DNA of 64,000 nucleotides from PNNG01 sp046291695 (GCA_046291695.1 JBKBSO010000001.1:186001-250000), one strand, 5' to 3'. Positions 17,814 through 26,789 are shown, numbered from the stretch's first letter. The notes: generated by a model from the letters alone, not told the origin. Numbers and translations are program-made.

Positions 17814-17939
17814 TCAGTGGATGAAGATTAAACCTTAAATTACCCACTTGGCATGTATGAGCTTATTGGTAGCGCAATAAGGGGCATGACGTTTAGAGCG
17901 GTTAAATCCTATTTCTTTGCAGTTTTTCTACAATACTAT

Positions 17940-17969
17940 TTTGCAGTGAAGTATTTTGACGTATATTTG
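17940..17969 (+). promoter_or_regulatory. Bacteroidota-type promoter of rplS
   Basis: TTTG (17940-17943), 18 bases, TATATTTG (17962-17969): a near-perfect match to the TTTG / TAnnTTTG promoter. The start codon is 34 bases downstream. Confidence 0.75.
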
Positions 17970-18003
17970 CAACTCGTTTCGAAAAAAGCATAATCATAAT
18001 ATC

Positions 18004-18348
18004 ATGAACCTGGTAAAATTTGTAGAGGAAAAAGCCAATGTAAGCACCGAGGTGCCTGCTTTTAAGGCGGGTGACACGGTGGCTGTGCACTATAAAATTA
18101 AAGAAGGTAATAAAGAGCGCACCCAGGTTTTCCAGGGCGTTGTTTTACAGCGTCGTGGTAGCGGTACTACCGAAACCTTCACTGTTCGTAAAATTTCGAA
18201 TGGTATCGGCGTTGAGCGTATTTTTCCCATTGCCTCACCTTTTATTGAAAAAGTAGCGGTGGTAAGTCGCGGTGTTGTACGTCGTGCTCGTTTGTTCTAC
18301 CTCCGCGATGCCAAGGGCAAAGCAGCGAAGATTAAGCAGAAGCGCTAA
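18004..18348 (+). CDS. rplS: 50S ribosomal protein L19
   Basis: A 114-residue component of the large ribosomal subunit near the 30S interface. The L19 signature is clear: FKAGDTVAVHYKIKEG, RTQVFQGVVLQRRG, GVERIFPIASPFIEKV, and the C-terminal RARLFYLRD. The ATG at 18004 gives the standard N-terminus. It has its own strong promoter and terminator and is monocistronic here; the trmD/rimM/rpsP genes that accompany it in many bacteria are absent. Confidence 0.98.
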   Translation: MNLVKFVEEKANVSTEVPAFKAGDTVAVHYKIKEGNKERTQVFQGVVLQRRGSGTTETFTVRKISNGIGVERIFPIASPFIEKVAVVSRGVVRRARLFYLRDAKGKAAKIKQKR

Positions 18349-18363
18349 GCGCAATGCACTCAT

Positions 18364-18398
18364 AAAAAAAGCCGTGGATTTGATTCACGGCTTTTTTT
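18364..18398. terminator. Bidirectional terminator between rplS and the deaminase gene
   Basis: A7, an 8-bp stem (GCCGTGGA / TTCACGGC, one G-T pair) with a 5-base loop, then T7. The symmetrical tracts let it end both rplS and the convergent minus-strand deaminase operon. Confidence 0.9.
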
Positions 18399-18416
18399 GT
18401 GTCTGAATTTCAGCTG

Positions 18417-18866
18417 CTACAACTCCCCAATGTCTTCATTCCATAATTCTGGCCTTTCGGCAATGAAGCTCTCCATCATTTGAACGCATTCAGGCAAGTC
18501 GAGATCAACTACTTCTACGCCGTGCTGTTCCATAAATTCCCGGGCACCTGAGAAGGTTTGTGATTCGCCCACGATGACTTTCGGGATTTTGAATTGCACA
18601 ATGGTTCCCGCACACATATAGCAAGGCATCAGGGTGGAATAAATTACCGTATCGCGGTAGGAACCCACCCGGCCTGCATTAAACAGGCAATCCATTTCGC
18701 CATGCAGGATAGGATTGTCTTCCTGCACCCGCTTGTTATGCCCACTCCCCACAACTTTTCCTGCTTTTACCAAGATAGAACCAATAGGTATGCCCCCTTC
18801 TGCCCTGCCTTTATGGGCTTCGGCTATGGCCAGCTTCATGAATTCGGTTTCTTGAGTCGTACTCAT
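18417..18866 (-). CDS. Cytosine deaminase-like zinc nucleobase deaminase (yeast Fcy1 type)
   Basis: A 149-residue CDA-superfamily deaminase. Zinc ligands and the catalytic Glu are seen in HGEMDCL (His and Glu near 55-57) and PCYMCAG (two Cys near 82-85). The closing part, with VGESQTFSGAREFMEQHG, VVDLDLPECVQMM and ERPELWNEDIGEL, matches the layout of yeast cytosine deaminase far better than bacterial TadA or CodA (CodA is an unrelated amidohydrolase). The reaction would be cytosine to uracil plus ammonia, feeding pyrimidine salvage. The start overlaps the end of mpl by four bases (ATGA), so the two genes are translationally coupled. Substrate is inferred from homology only. Confidence 0.85.
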   Translation of the reverse strand: MSTTQETEFMKLAIAEAHKGRAEGGIPIGSILVKAGKVVGSGHNKRVQEDNPILHGEMDCLFNAGRVGSYRDTVIYSTLMPCYMCAGTIVQFKIPKVIVGESQTFSGAREFMEQHGVEVVDLDLPECVQMMESFIAERPELWNEDIGEL

Positions 18867-20215
18867 GCTTCCCTGTTTAAAAAAGTATCTAAATGGAGTT
18901 CTCCAAAAGTGCCTGAACTCATCAACAGCTGGACCCCATGTTTGGGGAGATGATGTAAGGCGGCATGAAAGGCTTGCTTATCGGTAAACACTTGTAAATT
19001 TGGTTTAGCAAAAGCGCGCAGTACTTCTTCGGGCTCAAAAGCCTCGAGTCTTTTTGAGTGCACTACTTCAGGGTCATAGTACACCAAGGCATGATCGGCG
19101 CCTGCTAAACTGTGGTGGTATTGCGGCAAAAAATCGCGTTTTAAGCTCGAAAAAGTGTGTAATTCCAATATTGCGGTCAGCGAGCGATCCGGAAACATCT
19201 CGCGCACTGCAGCCACCGTAGCTTTTACCTTACTCGGGGCATGCGCAAAATCGCGGAAAACGGTATAGCCTTCCTTATCGAATATGCGTTCTAGCCGGCG
19301 TGCCGTACCCGGAAATGAAGCAATGGCCTGGTAGAAGTCTTCCTTCGAAATACCAGCCTCAGCGGTTAACAAGCGTGCTGCGGCTATATTTTCGATATTG
19401 TGTTTACCGAAAACCTGCAATGGAATTTTGCCAAGCGATGTTTTCAGAAACAAATAGCCATCTTCGAGCACATAATCGGCCGCCCGGTAGGCTTTAAGCT
19501 GCAATTTATCGGCAAAGGGCTGTACCAGCTTTGCGAGCTCCTCATCGCCCTCGTAATAGCCGAGCACGGCTCCTGGAAGCATTTGTTCGCAGAGCTGTCG
19601 GAATTGGTTCAAGTAAGCCTCGTAAGTCGGAAAAACGTTGATGTGATCCCAGGCCACTCCCGATATCAACGCGACCTGCGGTTGGTAATGCAGGAATTTC
19701 GGGCGCAAATCGAGGGGCGATGTTAGGTATTCGTCGCCTTCAATAACCATGACCGGTGCCGAATCCGACAGCCTCACCATTCGCTCAAAACCTGCAAGCT
19801 GACTGCCCACCAGGTAGTCGAAATCGCGCTTATGGAACTTGAGAACGTGCATCACCATGGCGGTAATGGTGGTTTTGCCATGGCTACCGGCAACGACTAG
19901 CCGCTTTTTATCCTGGGCATGTTGGTATACAAATTCGGGAAAGGAGTAAACTTTTAGTCCGAGTTGCTGCGCGTGCAACAGTTCCGGATTGTCGGAACGG
20001 GCGTGCATGCCTAAAATCACAGCATCCAGTCCGCTATGGATTTTTTCAGGGAACCAACCTGCAGCATCGGGCAAAAGTCCGGCAGCTGAGAGCCGCGCGC
20101 GCGATGGCTCTTGCAATATATCATCGGAGCCGCTAACCCGATGTCCTTGTGCTTGCAATTCAAGCGCCAGGTTATGCATTACGGCGCCGCCTATGGCAAT
20201 CAGATGGATGTTCAT
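18863..20215 (-). CDS. mpl: UDP-N-acetylmuramate:L-Ala-gamma-D-Glu-meso-DAP ligase (Mpl)
   Basis: A 450-residue Mur-ligase-family enzyme that attaches the recycled tripeptide to UDP-MurNAc, returning cell-wall peptides to peptidoglycan synthesis. The N-terminal Rossmann-like region (IHLIAIGGAVMHNLA at ~3-17) is followed by the ATP P-loop AGSHGKTTITAM near 108-119, the mid-domain EGDEYLTSPLD, and the C-terminal ligase domain with DFAHAPSKVKATV, the stretch that in Mpl precedes the DAP-binding part. The IGG start and the FAHAPSK motif separate Mpl from MurC. It is first in a two-gene operon with the deaminase and divergent from the MBL-fold gene. Confidence 0.93.
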   Translation of the reverse strand: MNIHLIAIGGAVMHNLALELQAQGHRVSGSDDILQEPSRARLSAAGLLPDAAGWFPEKIHSGLDAVILGMHARSDNPELLHAQQLGLKVYSFPEFVYQHAQDKKRLVVAGSHGKTTITAMVMHVLKFHKRDFDYLVGSQLAGFERMVRLSDSAPVMVIEGDEYLTSPLDLRPKFLHYQPQVALISGVAWDHINVFPTYEAYLNQFRQLCEQMLPGAVLGYYEGDEELAKLVQPFADKLQLKAYRAADYVLEDGYLFLKTSLGKIPLQVFGKHNIENIAAARLLTAEAGISKEDFYQAIASFPGTARRLERIFDKEGYTVFRDFAHAPSKVKATVAAVREMFPDRSLTAILELHTFSSLKRDFLPQYHHSLAGADHALVYYDPEVVHSKRLEAFEPEEVLRAFAKPNLQVFTDKQAFHAALHHLPKHGVQLLMSSGTFGELHLDTFLNREA

Positions 20216-20374
20216 ATGCTTATTTCAACATTAAGGGCCTGCAATTTGATAAAGGAATGCGAAACTTTATCCACGAAATGCAGAACATCAGAAAATATAT
20301 AATGGGCTTCCGCTTTTCCGTAGCTATCCTTCGGCTTTAAGGCTCGATTGCGTATTTTGGCACAAATATTTCCG

Positions 20375-21214
20375 ATGAAACTATATACCATAGATACCGG
20401 CCATTTTAAACTCGATGGCGGCGCCATGTTTGGCGTAGTACCGAAAAGCCTGTGGCAAAAATACAATCCAGCCGACAGCAACAATATGTGCTCCTGGGCA
20501 TTGCGCTGCTTGCTGGTAGAAACAGCAGACCGATTAATCCTGATCGATAACGGCATGGGCGATAAACAGGATGAGAAGTTCTTTGGCTTTTATTACTTGC
20601 ATGGCGAAGGTGAGCTTCACAAAAGCCTGGCTTCTCATGGCTTTACTGCAGCCGATATTACCGATGTGGTACTTACCCACTTGCACTTCGATCATTGTGG
20701 CGGTTCGGTAAAATGGAAAGCCGACCGCAGCGTCTTTGAATTGGTGTTTCCGAACGCTACTTATTGGATGCATCACGATCAGTACCATTGGGCTTTTCCG
20801 CAGCCGAATGCCCGCGAAAAGGCTTCCTTCCTTAGAGAAAATATCGAACCCATTATGCTCAGCGGTCAGGCTAAACTCATCAAAGACGGTGAACAAGCTG
20901 CCGGGCTCGATTTTTTGCGGGTAAACGGACATACCGAGGGTATGATGCTGCCAATTTTACCCTACAAAGGCCGTCAACTATTGTATTGTGCCGATTTGCT
21001 ACCCAGCATCGCCCACCTGCCCCTTCCCTGGATTATGGCCTATGATATGCGACCACTCGACACCCTGGAAGAAAAAACACGTATTCTGCAGCAAGCGGCC
21101 GAAAACGACTGGCTGTTGTACTTTGAGCACGATCCCCAAATTGAGTTGTGCAGTTTAAAACTCACGGATAAGGGCGTTCGTGCCGATCAAACCTTAAGAC
21201 TTACCGACCTGTAA
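20375..21214 (+). CDS. MBL-fold metallo-hydrolase
   Basis: A 279-residue metallo-beta-lactamase-fold hydrolase. The metal-binding motif is LTHLHFDHCGG (residues ~105-115), with further ligands in VNGHTEGMM (near 184-192) and YCADLLPS (near 208). The arrangement and the DNGMG strand upstream resemble the AHL-lactonase/AidC-like group, but substrate cannot be deduced. The ATG at 20375 is used because the sequence upstream lacks family features. It is followed after 10 bases by the HAD gene and probably heads a three-gene operon to 22059. Confidence 0.88.
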   Translation: MKLYTIDTGHFKLDGGAMFGVVPKSLWQKYNPADSNNMCSWALRCLLVETADRLILIDNGMGDKQDEKFFGFYYLHGEGELHKSLASHGFTAADITDVVLTHLHFDHCGGSVKWKADRSVFELVFPNATYWMHHDQYHWAFPQPNAREKASFLRENIEPIMLSGQAKLIKDGEQAAGLDFLRVNGHTEGMMLPILPYKGRQLLYCADLLPSIAHLPLPWIMAYDMRPLDTLEEKTRILQQAAENDWLLYFEHDPQIELCSLKLTDKGVRADQTLRLTDL

Positions 21215-21224
21215 TTTCGAAACA

Positions 21225-21602
21225 ATGACCATAGCAGTTGATTTTGACGGTGTAATTCATGGCTACAGCAAAGGCTGGAATGGAGGCGATATATACGATC
21301 CGCCCGTACCAGGCACCCGCGAAGCTCTTGAGAAACTTAAAGCCGATGGCTGGAAAATCTACATTTTCAGCACCCGTACCAATAAAATTTTCCGCAAAAA
21401 GGAAGAAGCCGACCAGGAAGCCGCCATGAAAAACTGGCTTGCCGAGCACCAGATTCCTTATGATAAAATCTGGACCTTTGGCAAACCAATGGCTGACATT
21501 TACCTTGACGATAGGGCAATTGGCTTTCGTGGCGACTGGCAACAAAGTCTGGCTGAGATTGCTGCATTTGAGCCGTGGACCAAAGAAGAAAAATCCTCCT
21601 GA
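21225..21602 (+). CDS. Small HAD-superfamily protein
   Basis: A 125-residue cap-less HAD-like protein. Motif I is present as VDFDGVIH (Asp nucleophile and Asp+2 near 6 and 8), motif II as IFSTRT (Thr/Ser near 50) and a motif IV-like YLDDRAI near 94-98; the motif III Lys is probably in GKPMADIY. These are the residues for phosphate chemistry, but the natural substrate is unknown. Similar short proteins are widely annotated as hydrolases, sometimes with phage. The stop codon is 1 base from the next gene, indicating co-transcription. Confidence 0.8.
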   Translation: MTIAVDFDGVIHGYSKGWNGGDIYDPPVPGTREALEKLKADGWKIYIFSTRTNKIFRKKEEADQEAAMKNWLAEHQIPYDKIWTFGKPMADIYLDDRAIGFRGDWQQSLAEIAAFEPWTKEEKSS

Positions 21603-21603
21603 T

Positions 21604-22059
21604 ATGGAAGCGCTCTTTAAAAAGCTCAACTTTAAAGGACATCGGCAGGCCATCATTTTGCATGCACCTGCATCATTTGCCGAGGCTATGGCCTTTTTGA
21701 AACAACAAACTGCCGTGGCAACAGCTGCTGAAGAGATTGCAGAAGCCGATTTTGGGATGGCCTTCGTGATGACACAAACAAGCCTGGATGCTGCTTCTGA
21801 AATGCTGGCATCCAAAATTGAGGCAGATGGGGTGTTGTGGATTTGTTACCCCAAAGGCAGCAGCAAGCACTACAGTTGCGAGTTTAACCGCGATACCGGT
21901 TGGGATAGATTGGGTAGTCTGGGCTTTGAACCCGTGCGTCAGGTGGCTATTGATGAAGATTGGAGTGCCTTGCGTTTTCGCAGGGTGCAATACATCAAAA
22001 ATCTTAGTCGCGGGTTTGCCATCTCCGAAGCGGCGAAGCAACGCTTAGGCGGGCAGTAG
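21604..22059 (+). CDS. DUF3052-like protein
   Basis: A 151-residue cytoplasmic protein without signal peptide or membrane segment. The central VLWICYPKGSSKHYSCEF and the following GWDRLGSLGFEPVRQVAIDE-type stretch (read as GWDRLGSLGFEPV) are the hallmarks of DUF3052-like proteins; no enzyme activity is known to me. The ATG at 21604 follows the HAD stop by one base; the longer open frame from 21439 overlaps the HAD gene and is spurious. A further clue to function is lacking. Confidence 0.75.
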   Translation: MEALFKKLNFKGHRQAIILHAPASFAEAMAFLKQQTAVATAAEEIAEADFGMAFVMTQTSLDAASEMLASKIEADGVLWICYPKGSSKHYSCEFNRDTGWDRLGSLGFEPVRQVAIDEDWSALRFRRVQYIKNLSRGFAISEAAKQRLGGQ

Positions 22060-22223
22060 GACCTTTGGCAGGTTATCTCAATTTGCCTAACAGCATGGCT
22101 GCTCAATATCAACATGGCTTTTTTTACCGCAAGAGGCGCAGAGGAGATTTTTAGCTTGAACAGCATGTGGCCATTCCTTTAGCTGAAGTCACTTTGAACC
22201 ATTTTTATTTCAGTGCTACTGTT

Positions 22224-22305
22224 AGCTTCGGCTGGCCGCGAGTGAACGGAGCCTTTTGGCCTTCGTAGCTTTCGCCACTTGGCCAGAGCTCGCGGAGCCA
22301 AAGCT
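22224..22305. repeat. Long imperfect inverted repeat between DUF3052 and BrkB genes
   Basis: Left arm 22224-22242 and right arm 22289-22305 pair as AGCTTyGGCT(gg)CCGCGAG, with about 46 bases between them that can form smaller stems (TGGCC...GGCCA). It lies in the 300-base convergent gap between the DUF3052 gene and brkB. There is no T run at the outer edge, so it is not a simple terminator. Nothing else is seen in this gap. Confidence 0.5.
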
Positions 22306-22361
22306 TACGGCTTTACACTTGGTTTCTGCCGAACAAATTTGAATTTAGCTTGCCGCCGAGT

Positions 22362-23351
22362 TTACTTAGTACCAGATGCTGAATCCTGGCTTTGCTCCAT
22401 ACTTTCGGCCCGTTCGCGATTTTTTGATTCAATTATCAACGAACGGTTGATGTATATGGCTGCATTCAGCTCAAAACCAACAAGTAATATAATTGAATTG
22501 AGATACATCCAAAGCATGATTACGATGAGCGTGCCAATAGAGCCGTAGAGTTTGTTGTAGGTGCCAAAATGGTTGATGTAGTAGGAAAAAGCGGAAGATG
22601 TAATCACAAATAAAAGCGTGGCTACCACCGAGCCAGTGGAAAAAAACTTCCAGCGCTTAGCCACTGCCGGTCCGAAATAATAAAGCAGACTGATGCCTAT
22701 GTACACCAAAGAAAGTATAATGATCCATTCGAAAACACGAAGCAATACCGCAATGTAGGAAGCTTCTACCAAACCATAGAGTACGAGCAGGTCGATGGCG
22801 AAGCTGCCTCCTAAAATGAGCACAACGGCCACTACCAATACGCCAAATTCCAATAGTGTGAGCAATAAGGCCAGACCTCTTTGTACTAAAAAGCTCCGAT
22901 TTTCAAAAATAGCGTAAGATTTATTAAAGGACTCCATCAAGGCATTCAGGCCATTGGTGCTAAAATAGAGTGCCATTAAAATGCCAAACGACAATAAACC
23001 GCTTTGTTGCTTGCTCACGATGTCGTAAATAGTTGTTTTAACCGCTTCGAAAGCACTGTCGGGCATCACTTCACTAAAAAAGTCCAGGATAATGGCATCC
23101 AGGTTTGCTATGGGAATGTAAGGAATGAGGGTAAACAAAAAGAGCGTGCCGGGGAATAGGGCCAGAAAAAAACTGAAAGTTATGGCAGAGGCCCGCATAG
23201 TCAGGTCGGGCTTGCCAATTTCCCGCAAAAAAAACACCAGCACATCGTACAAGGGCACCTGATATTTGGTGCCTAGTTTGATGCGTTTGAGCATCAATAA
23301 AAAAATGCGTACCGGGCGTAAGTCAAGTATTTTTTGCAGGTATTTATTCAT
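22362..23351 (-). CDS. YihY/BrkB-family inner-membrane protein
   Basis: A 329-residue multi-pass membrane protein with the family's start (LRAS AITFSFFLALFPG region, residues ~57-73), the sequence MALYFSTNGLNALMESFNKSY near 124-144 (read as STNGLNALM), and about six hydrophobic helices. The function of YihY/BrkB is unsettled; transport has been proposed. Its start overlaps the thioesterase stop by 8 bases, making it the last gene of a four-gene operon with the cytochrome, mltG and the thioesterase. Confidence 0.9.
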   Translation of the reverse strand: MNKYLQKILDLRPVRIFLLMLKRIKLGTKYQVPLYDVLVFFLREIGKPDLTMRASAITFSFFLALFPGTLFLFTLIPYIPIANLDAIILDFFSEVMPDSAFEAVKTTIYDIVSKQQSGLLSFGILMALYFSTNGLNALMESFNKSYAIFENRSFLVQRGLALLLTLLEFGVLVVAVVLILGGSFAIDLLVLYGLVEASYIAVLLRVFEWIIILSLVYIGISLLYYFGPAVAKRWKFFSTGSVVATLLFVITSSAFSYYINHFGTYNKLYGSIGTLIVIMLWMYLNSIILLVGFELNAAIYINRSLIIESKNRERAESMEQSQDSASGTK

Positions 23352-23754
23352 TAAAATAAGGTGCTAAGGCATTTAAAAAGTAGTCGGGGCCTTTACAAGG
23401 TTTATTGGTTTGCCTGTTTACAAACACCAGGGTGGTGAAGGCTTCGTTCTGCAATGTACCATCTTCTCCGATTACTTCGTATTTAAACTTGATACGCACC
23501 CCTGGCATCTCCAGCACAGTAGTCCTGATGCACAGCAATTCATCGTATCGTGCCGGGGCCAGGTATTTGGCTTGTAAATCGAGCACCGGCATCATGATGC
23601 CGCTTTCTTCGAAACTGCGGTACGAATAGCCTAGGGCACGCATGGCCTCAACCCGTCCGATTTCGTACAAACGTGCGTAATTCCCGTAATACACATATTG
23701 CATCTGATCGGTATCGGCATAGCGCACGCGGTAGCTGGTTTCGTGTACAAACAT
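23344..23754 (-). CDS. Acyl-CoA thioesterase (YbgC/4-hydroxybenzoyl-CoA type hot-dog fold)
   Basis: A 136-residue single hot-dog-fold thioesterase. The active-site segment RYADTDQMQYVYYGNYARLYE (here given as YADTDQMQYVYYGNY) holds the catalytic Asp equivalent to Asp17 of the 4HBT family. Likely role: hydrolysis of short- or medium-chain acyl-CoAs in the cytoplasm; in YbgC-type proteins a link to envelope phospholipid metabolism is known. The neighbours mltG and brkB are envelope genes. One base separates it from mltG. Confidence 0.9.
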   Translation of the reverse strand: MFVHETSYRVRYADTDQMQYVYYGNYARLYEIGRVEAMRALGYSYRSFEESGIMMPVLDLQAKYLAPARYDELLCIRTTVLEMPGVRIKFKYEVIGEDGTLQNEAFTTLVFVNRQTNKPCKGPDYFLNALAPYFNE

Positions 23755-23755
23755 A

Positions 23756-24844
23756 TTAGCCTCTGATGTTAAGTTTGTTCAGGGCGCGTTGATATTTGCG
23801 CGCATTTTCCTGATGTTTGCTGTAGGTACGGGCAAAATTATGATAGCCCGAAAAATCTTCCCTGGCGCAAAAGTAAAGATAATCGTTCGGAATGCTATTT
23901 AAAACGGCATCAATTGTACGGATGGAAGGGGTACAAATAGGCGCCGGCGGCAAACCCGCGTACATATAGGTGTTGAAAGGTGAATCTACATTCAGATGCT
24001 TGCCCGTAACCCGCTTAATCGCAAAATCACCCACCGCAAACTTCACGGTAGGATCGGCTTGCAAACGCATGCCAATTTCCAACCGGTTTAGGTACACCCG
24101 GGCAATGGTACCTTTCTCGTCGTCTTTATTTGTTTCTTCCTCCACAATGGAGGCGAGCACCATCACTTCTACCGGGCTTAAGCCCAGCCGACGCGCCTGC
24201 TCCCTGCGCGATTCCGTCCAGAAGCGCTTGTATTCTTCGTACATTCGTGCTACGAAGGCTTCTGCACTGGTATTCCACCAAAACTCATAGGTATTTGGAA
24301 TTATCATGGCCAATGCATTTTCAGCTCTAAAGCCATGTTTACGCATGTATTTGTCGTCGGTAAACAATTGGGTAATTTGGAGTGAATCTGCTTCGAGCTT
24401 CCTGCCTACCGCGCCATATAAGTCGAAACGGTTTCTGAATTTATTGATCATTAGCCTTACCGGCTCTTGACGGCCTGAGGCCAACAATTTGACCAAATCT
24501 ACATTGTTCATTTGTTGCTCAATGCGATATCGGCCAGGGAGTACGTTTTCGGGGTAGGAAGCCCTTTGCGCTACCCATTCGAAACTGGCCATGTCTTGTA
24601 AAACACCAGCCTGCTGAAGCAAAAACAAGACATCCTGCCACCTACTCCCGGTTGGGATTTCGAGGTAAAACACATCGGCACGCATGGTTTCGCTCACATT
24701 AACCTTGTACAGCCGCTGATAAAGCTGATAGCCCATAAATAGTGCGCTGAACAGCCCTATGAACAATACCGACCACAGTATTCGTTTCCATGCAGGCATT
24801 CCTGCTGCCTTTTTTGTGCTTTTTTGCTTGCGTACAGCCGGCAT
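23756..24844 (-). CDS. mltG: Endolytic murein transglycosylase MltG
   Basis: A 362-residue inner-membrane lytic transglycosylase that cuts nascent glycan strands and sets their length. One transmembrane helix near 22-42 (ILWSVLFIGLFSALFMGY) is followed by a LysM-like region and the YceG/MltG catalytic domain. The catalytic Glu is in ASIVEEETN (residues ~211-219), and the downstream PTVKFAVGD, SPFNTYMYAGLPPAPI and FCAREDFSGYHNFA segments are typical. The gene starts one base after the cytochrome stop and is co-transcribed with thioesterase and brkB genes. Confidence 0.95.
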   Translation of the reverse strand: MPAVRKQKSTKKAAGMPAWKRILWSVLFIGLFSALFMGYQLYQRLYKVNVSETMRADVFYLEIPTGSRWQDVLFLLQQAGVLQDMASFEWVAQRASYPENVLPGRYRIEQQMNNVDLVKLLASGRQEPVRLMINKFRNRFDLYGAVGRKLEADSLQITQLFTDDKYMRKHGFRAENALAMIIPNTYEFWWNTSAEAFVARMYEEYKRFWTESRREQARRLGLSPVEVMVLASIVEEETNKDDEKGTIARVYLNRLEIGMRLQADPTVKFAVGDFAIKRVTGKHLNVDSPFNTYMYAGLPPAPICTPSIRTIDAVLNSIPNDYLYFCAREDFSGYHNFARTYSKHQENARKYQRALNKLNIRG

Positions 24845-24845
24845 A

Positions 24846-26789
24846 TTAGTTTAAACTTTGAAGGAGTTGACGTGCCTGTTGATGTCCGGGATAACGATTC
24901 AATATATCGTTGAGCATGACACGGGCTTCGGTTTGCTGGTTCCGATAGAGCATGAGACCTACCATATTCATCATGGCGGCATGGTTATCCGGATCGAGCG
25001 CCATGCCCTTCCGGTACCAATTTTCGGCAGCTTTGGCGTCGCCCAATTGCAGGCTTATGAAGCCGAGATTGGCCATGGCCGGCACATATTTCGGTTGTTC
25101 GCGCAGTATATTTTCGAGGCGGTCGCGAGCATCTGCTAGGGCATTTCGCTGAGCAGCATTGATAGCTAGCTTCAACTGAAAATCAAGCTGATAAGGCATG
25201 TCAGTTGCAGCTTTACTAAAATATGCTGAGGCCAGTTCCATTTTGCCTGCCTGCAACATCATTTCGCCTATGCGATAGGCCGTCCAGCCGCTGGCAAGGG
25301 TTGCCCGCTCTGGAAATTGCGCCACATGACGCTCCATATTGGCCGCATCGCCCCTGAGGTAGAGCCAGTGGGTTTTGGCATCGAACCAATGCTGATCTTC
25401 TTCGGTGCTGCGAGCAGCTTGTCGCAGGTAAAAGGCGGCAGAATCGAGGTAGCTGCGCTTTTCTTCAAACCGTTCGTAATACTGTAACCAGGCCACGGCA
25501 ATGGTAAGCGGATCGGGTCGCTTTTCGTTGATGCTGGCTATGCCTTTAAAAATACTGCTGCGCTTAGCTTCATGCTTATCGGGCTTGCGAATCCAGTGGT
25601 CGGTAATGGTCACGTGCGGGATATCGCTGGTACCCGATTTGGGCATATGACAGCTCACGCAGTTGTTTTCGGCTTCGAGCCGCTGTCCCATAGGCAGACT
25701 GCAGGGGTCACTCCCGCTATGGCACTGTGCACAAGCGTTGTTGTAGTGCACCGAAGGGGTAATTTCGATGCTTTTATGTGGATTATGGCAGCTGATGCAA
25801 CTCAGCTGCTCTGCCGACTTCTTGAAGCAGTCTGACTGCATCATGCGATCGGGGTGCGAAGCCATGGTGAAGTTCGATTGATCGCCCTCGTAGCGTGGCA
25901 AAAACACACTGATAACGTCTTCGAGCATCATGCCCGGCTTAAAGTCATAAAAGCTCTTGCCTGGTTTCAGCACCGCATTGCCCTGCATATGACAACGCTG
26001 GCAGATGCTCATTTGCAGAGTTACCGGCAAACGGCGGGGATTAACAATGCTATAATCAAGTCCTTTTGAGGTATCCACCCTGTTACCTGCCATTTTTTCG
26101 GCTATGTGCAAACTCCCGGGGCCATGACATCTTTCACAATCAATACCTTCCTGGATTTTTAAGTATTTATGCTCTGAACCTGGCAGTTGTTGCGGATAGG
26201 CATTGTGGCAGGTCATGCATTCGGTTTGAATACTGCGTGAAAAACGGCTGTTCGCCCCCCCATCAAAACCCGGCGGCAGGTCCCATTTGCCTTCCTGGGT
26301 GTAATAGGTAATGGGCATCTGGTAAACGTAACCGTTAATGTTGAGCAAATGGCTGTTGGTATGCTGACCAGAACCCACCACATAACTGATGCGCTCTACC
26401 CTATTGTGCAGGGTATCGCGCTCACGCAAACGGAATTCACGCACATACAGCCCGCTATCGCGAACGAACGGCTGGTAATACAGGTCCAGTTTATCGTCGT
26501 ACACCAGATGATCTGGTCCCCAGTCGGCTTTGGAGCGCTCCAAATTGGCCTCGCCAAACGAACGCCCCATACCGGTTTGTAAAAAGCTGTCGTAAATATC
26601 GGCATGGCAGCCCCTACAAGCTTCTTTCCCTACATACTGGGCCTCCTCCGATAAATTCAGAAAACGAGCACCAAAAGCCCTGTCGGCATCGGTCTGCGGC
26701 TGAGGCTGGCACTGAACGGCCAGGAGCCAAAGCCCGGCGATGGCCGAGAGGATGATTAAAAAACGTTGTTTAACTGCCCAATTCCGCAT
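24846..26789 (-). CDS. Multihaem c-type cytochrome with C-terminal TPR repeats, lipoprotein
   Basis: A 647-residue predicted lipoprotein (LLAVQC near 25) in the cell envelope. Seven CxxCH haem-attachment sites are visible: CRGCH, CMTCH, CERCH, CQRCH, CISCH, CAQCH and CVSCH, all between residues ~55 and 385. The spacing, with an early GMGRSF motif and later HNPHKS and HMPKSG, resembles the cytochrome c554/octahaem-like group found with TPRs. From about residue 480 onward are TPR-like helices (AKAAENWYRKGMALDPDNHAA). Electron transfer partners are unknown. The start chosen is the ATG at 26789, which yields the lipoprotein signal; the ATG at 26849 adds 20 charged residues. It heads the mltG operon and is divergent from valS. 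Confidence 0.88.
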   Translation of the reverse strand: MRNWAVKQRFLIILSAIAGLWLLAVQCQPQPQTDADRAFGARFLNLSEEAQYVGKEACRGCHADIYDSFLQTGMGRSFGEANLERSKADWGPDHLVYDDKLDLYYQPFVRDSGLYVREFRLRERDTLHNRVERISYVVGSGQHTNSHLLNINGYVYQMPITYYTQEGKWDLPPGFDGGANSRFSRSIQTECMTCHNAYPQQLPGSEHKYLKIQEGIDCERCHGPGSLHIAEKMAGNRVDTSKGLDYSIVNPRRLPVTLQMSICQRCHMQGNAVLKPGKSFYDFKPGMMLEDVISVFLPRYEGDQSNFTMASHPDRMMQSDCFKKSAEQLSCISCHNPHKSIEITPSVHYNNACAQCHSGSDPCSLPMGQRLEAENNCVSCHMPKSGTSDIPHVTITDHWIRKPDKHEAKRSSIFKGIASINEKRPDPLTIAVAWLQYYERFEEKRSYLDSAAFYLRQAARSTEEDQHWFDAKTHWLYLRGDAANMERHVAQFPERATLASGWTAYRIGEMMLQAGKMELASAYFSKAATDMPYQLDFQLKLAINAAQRNALADARDRLENILREQPKYVPAMANLGFISLQLGDAKAAENWYRKGMALDPDNHAAMMNMVGLMLYRNQQTEARVMLNDILNRYPGHQQARQLLQSLN

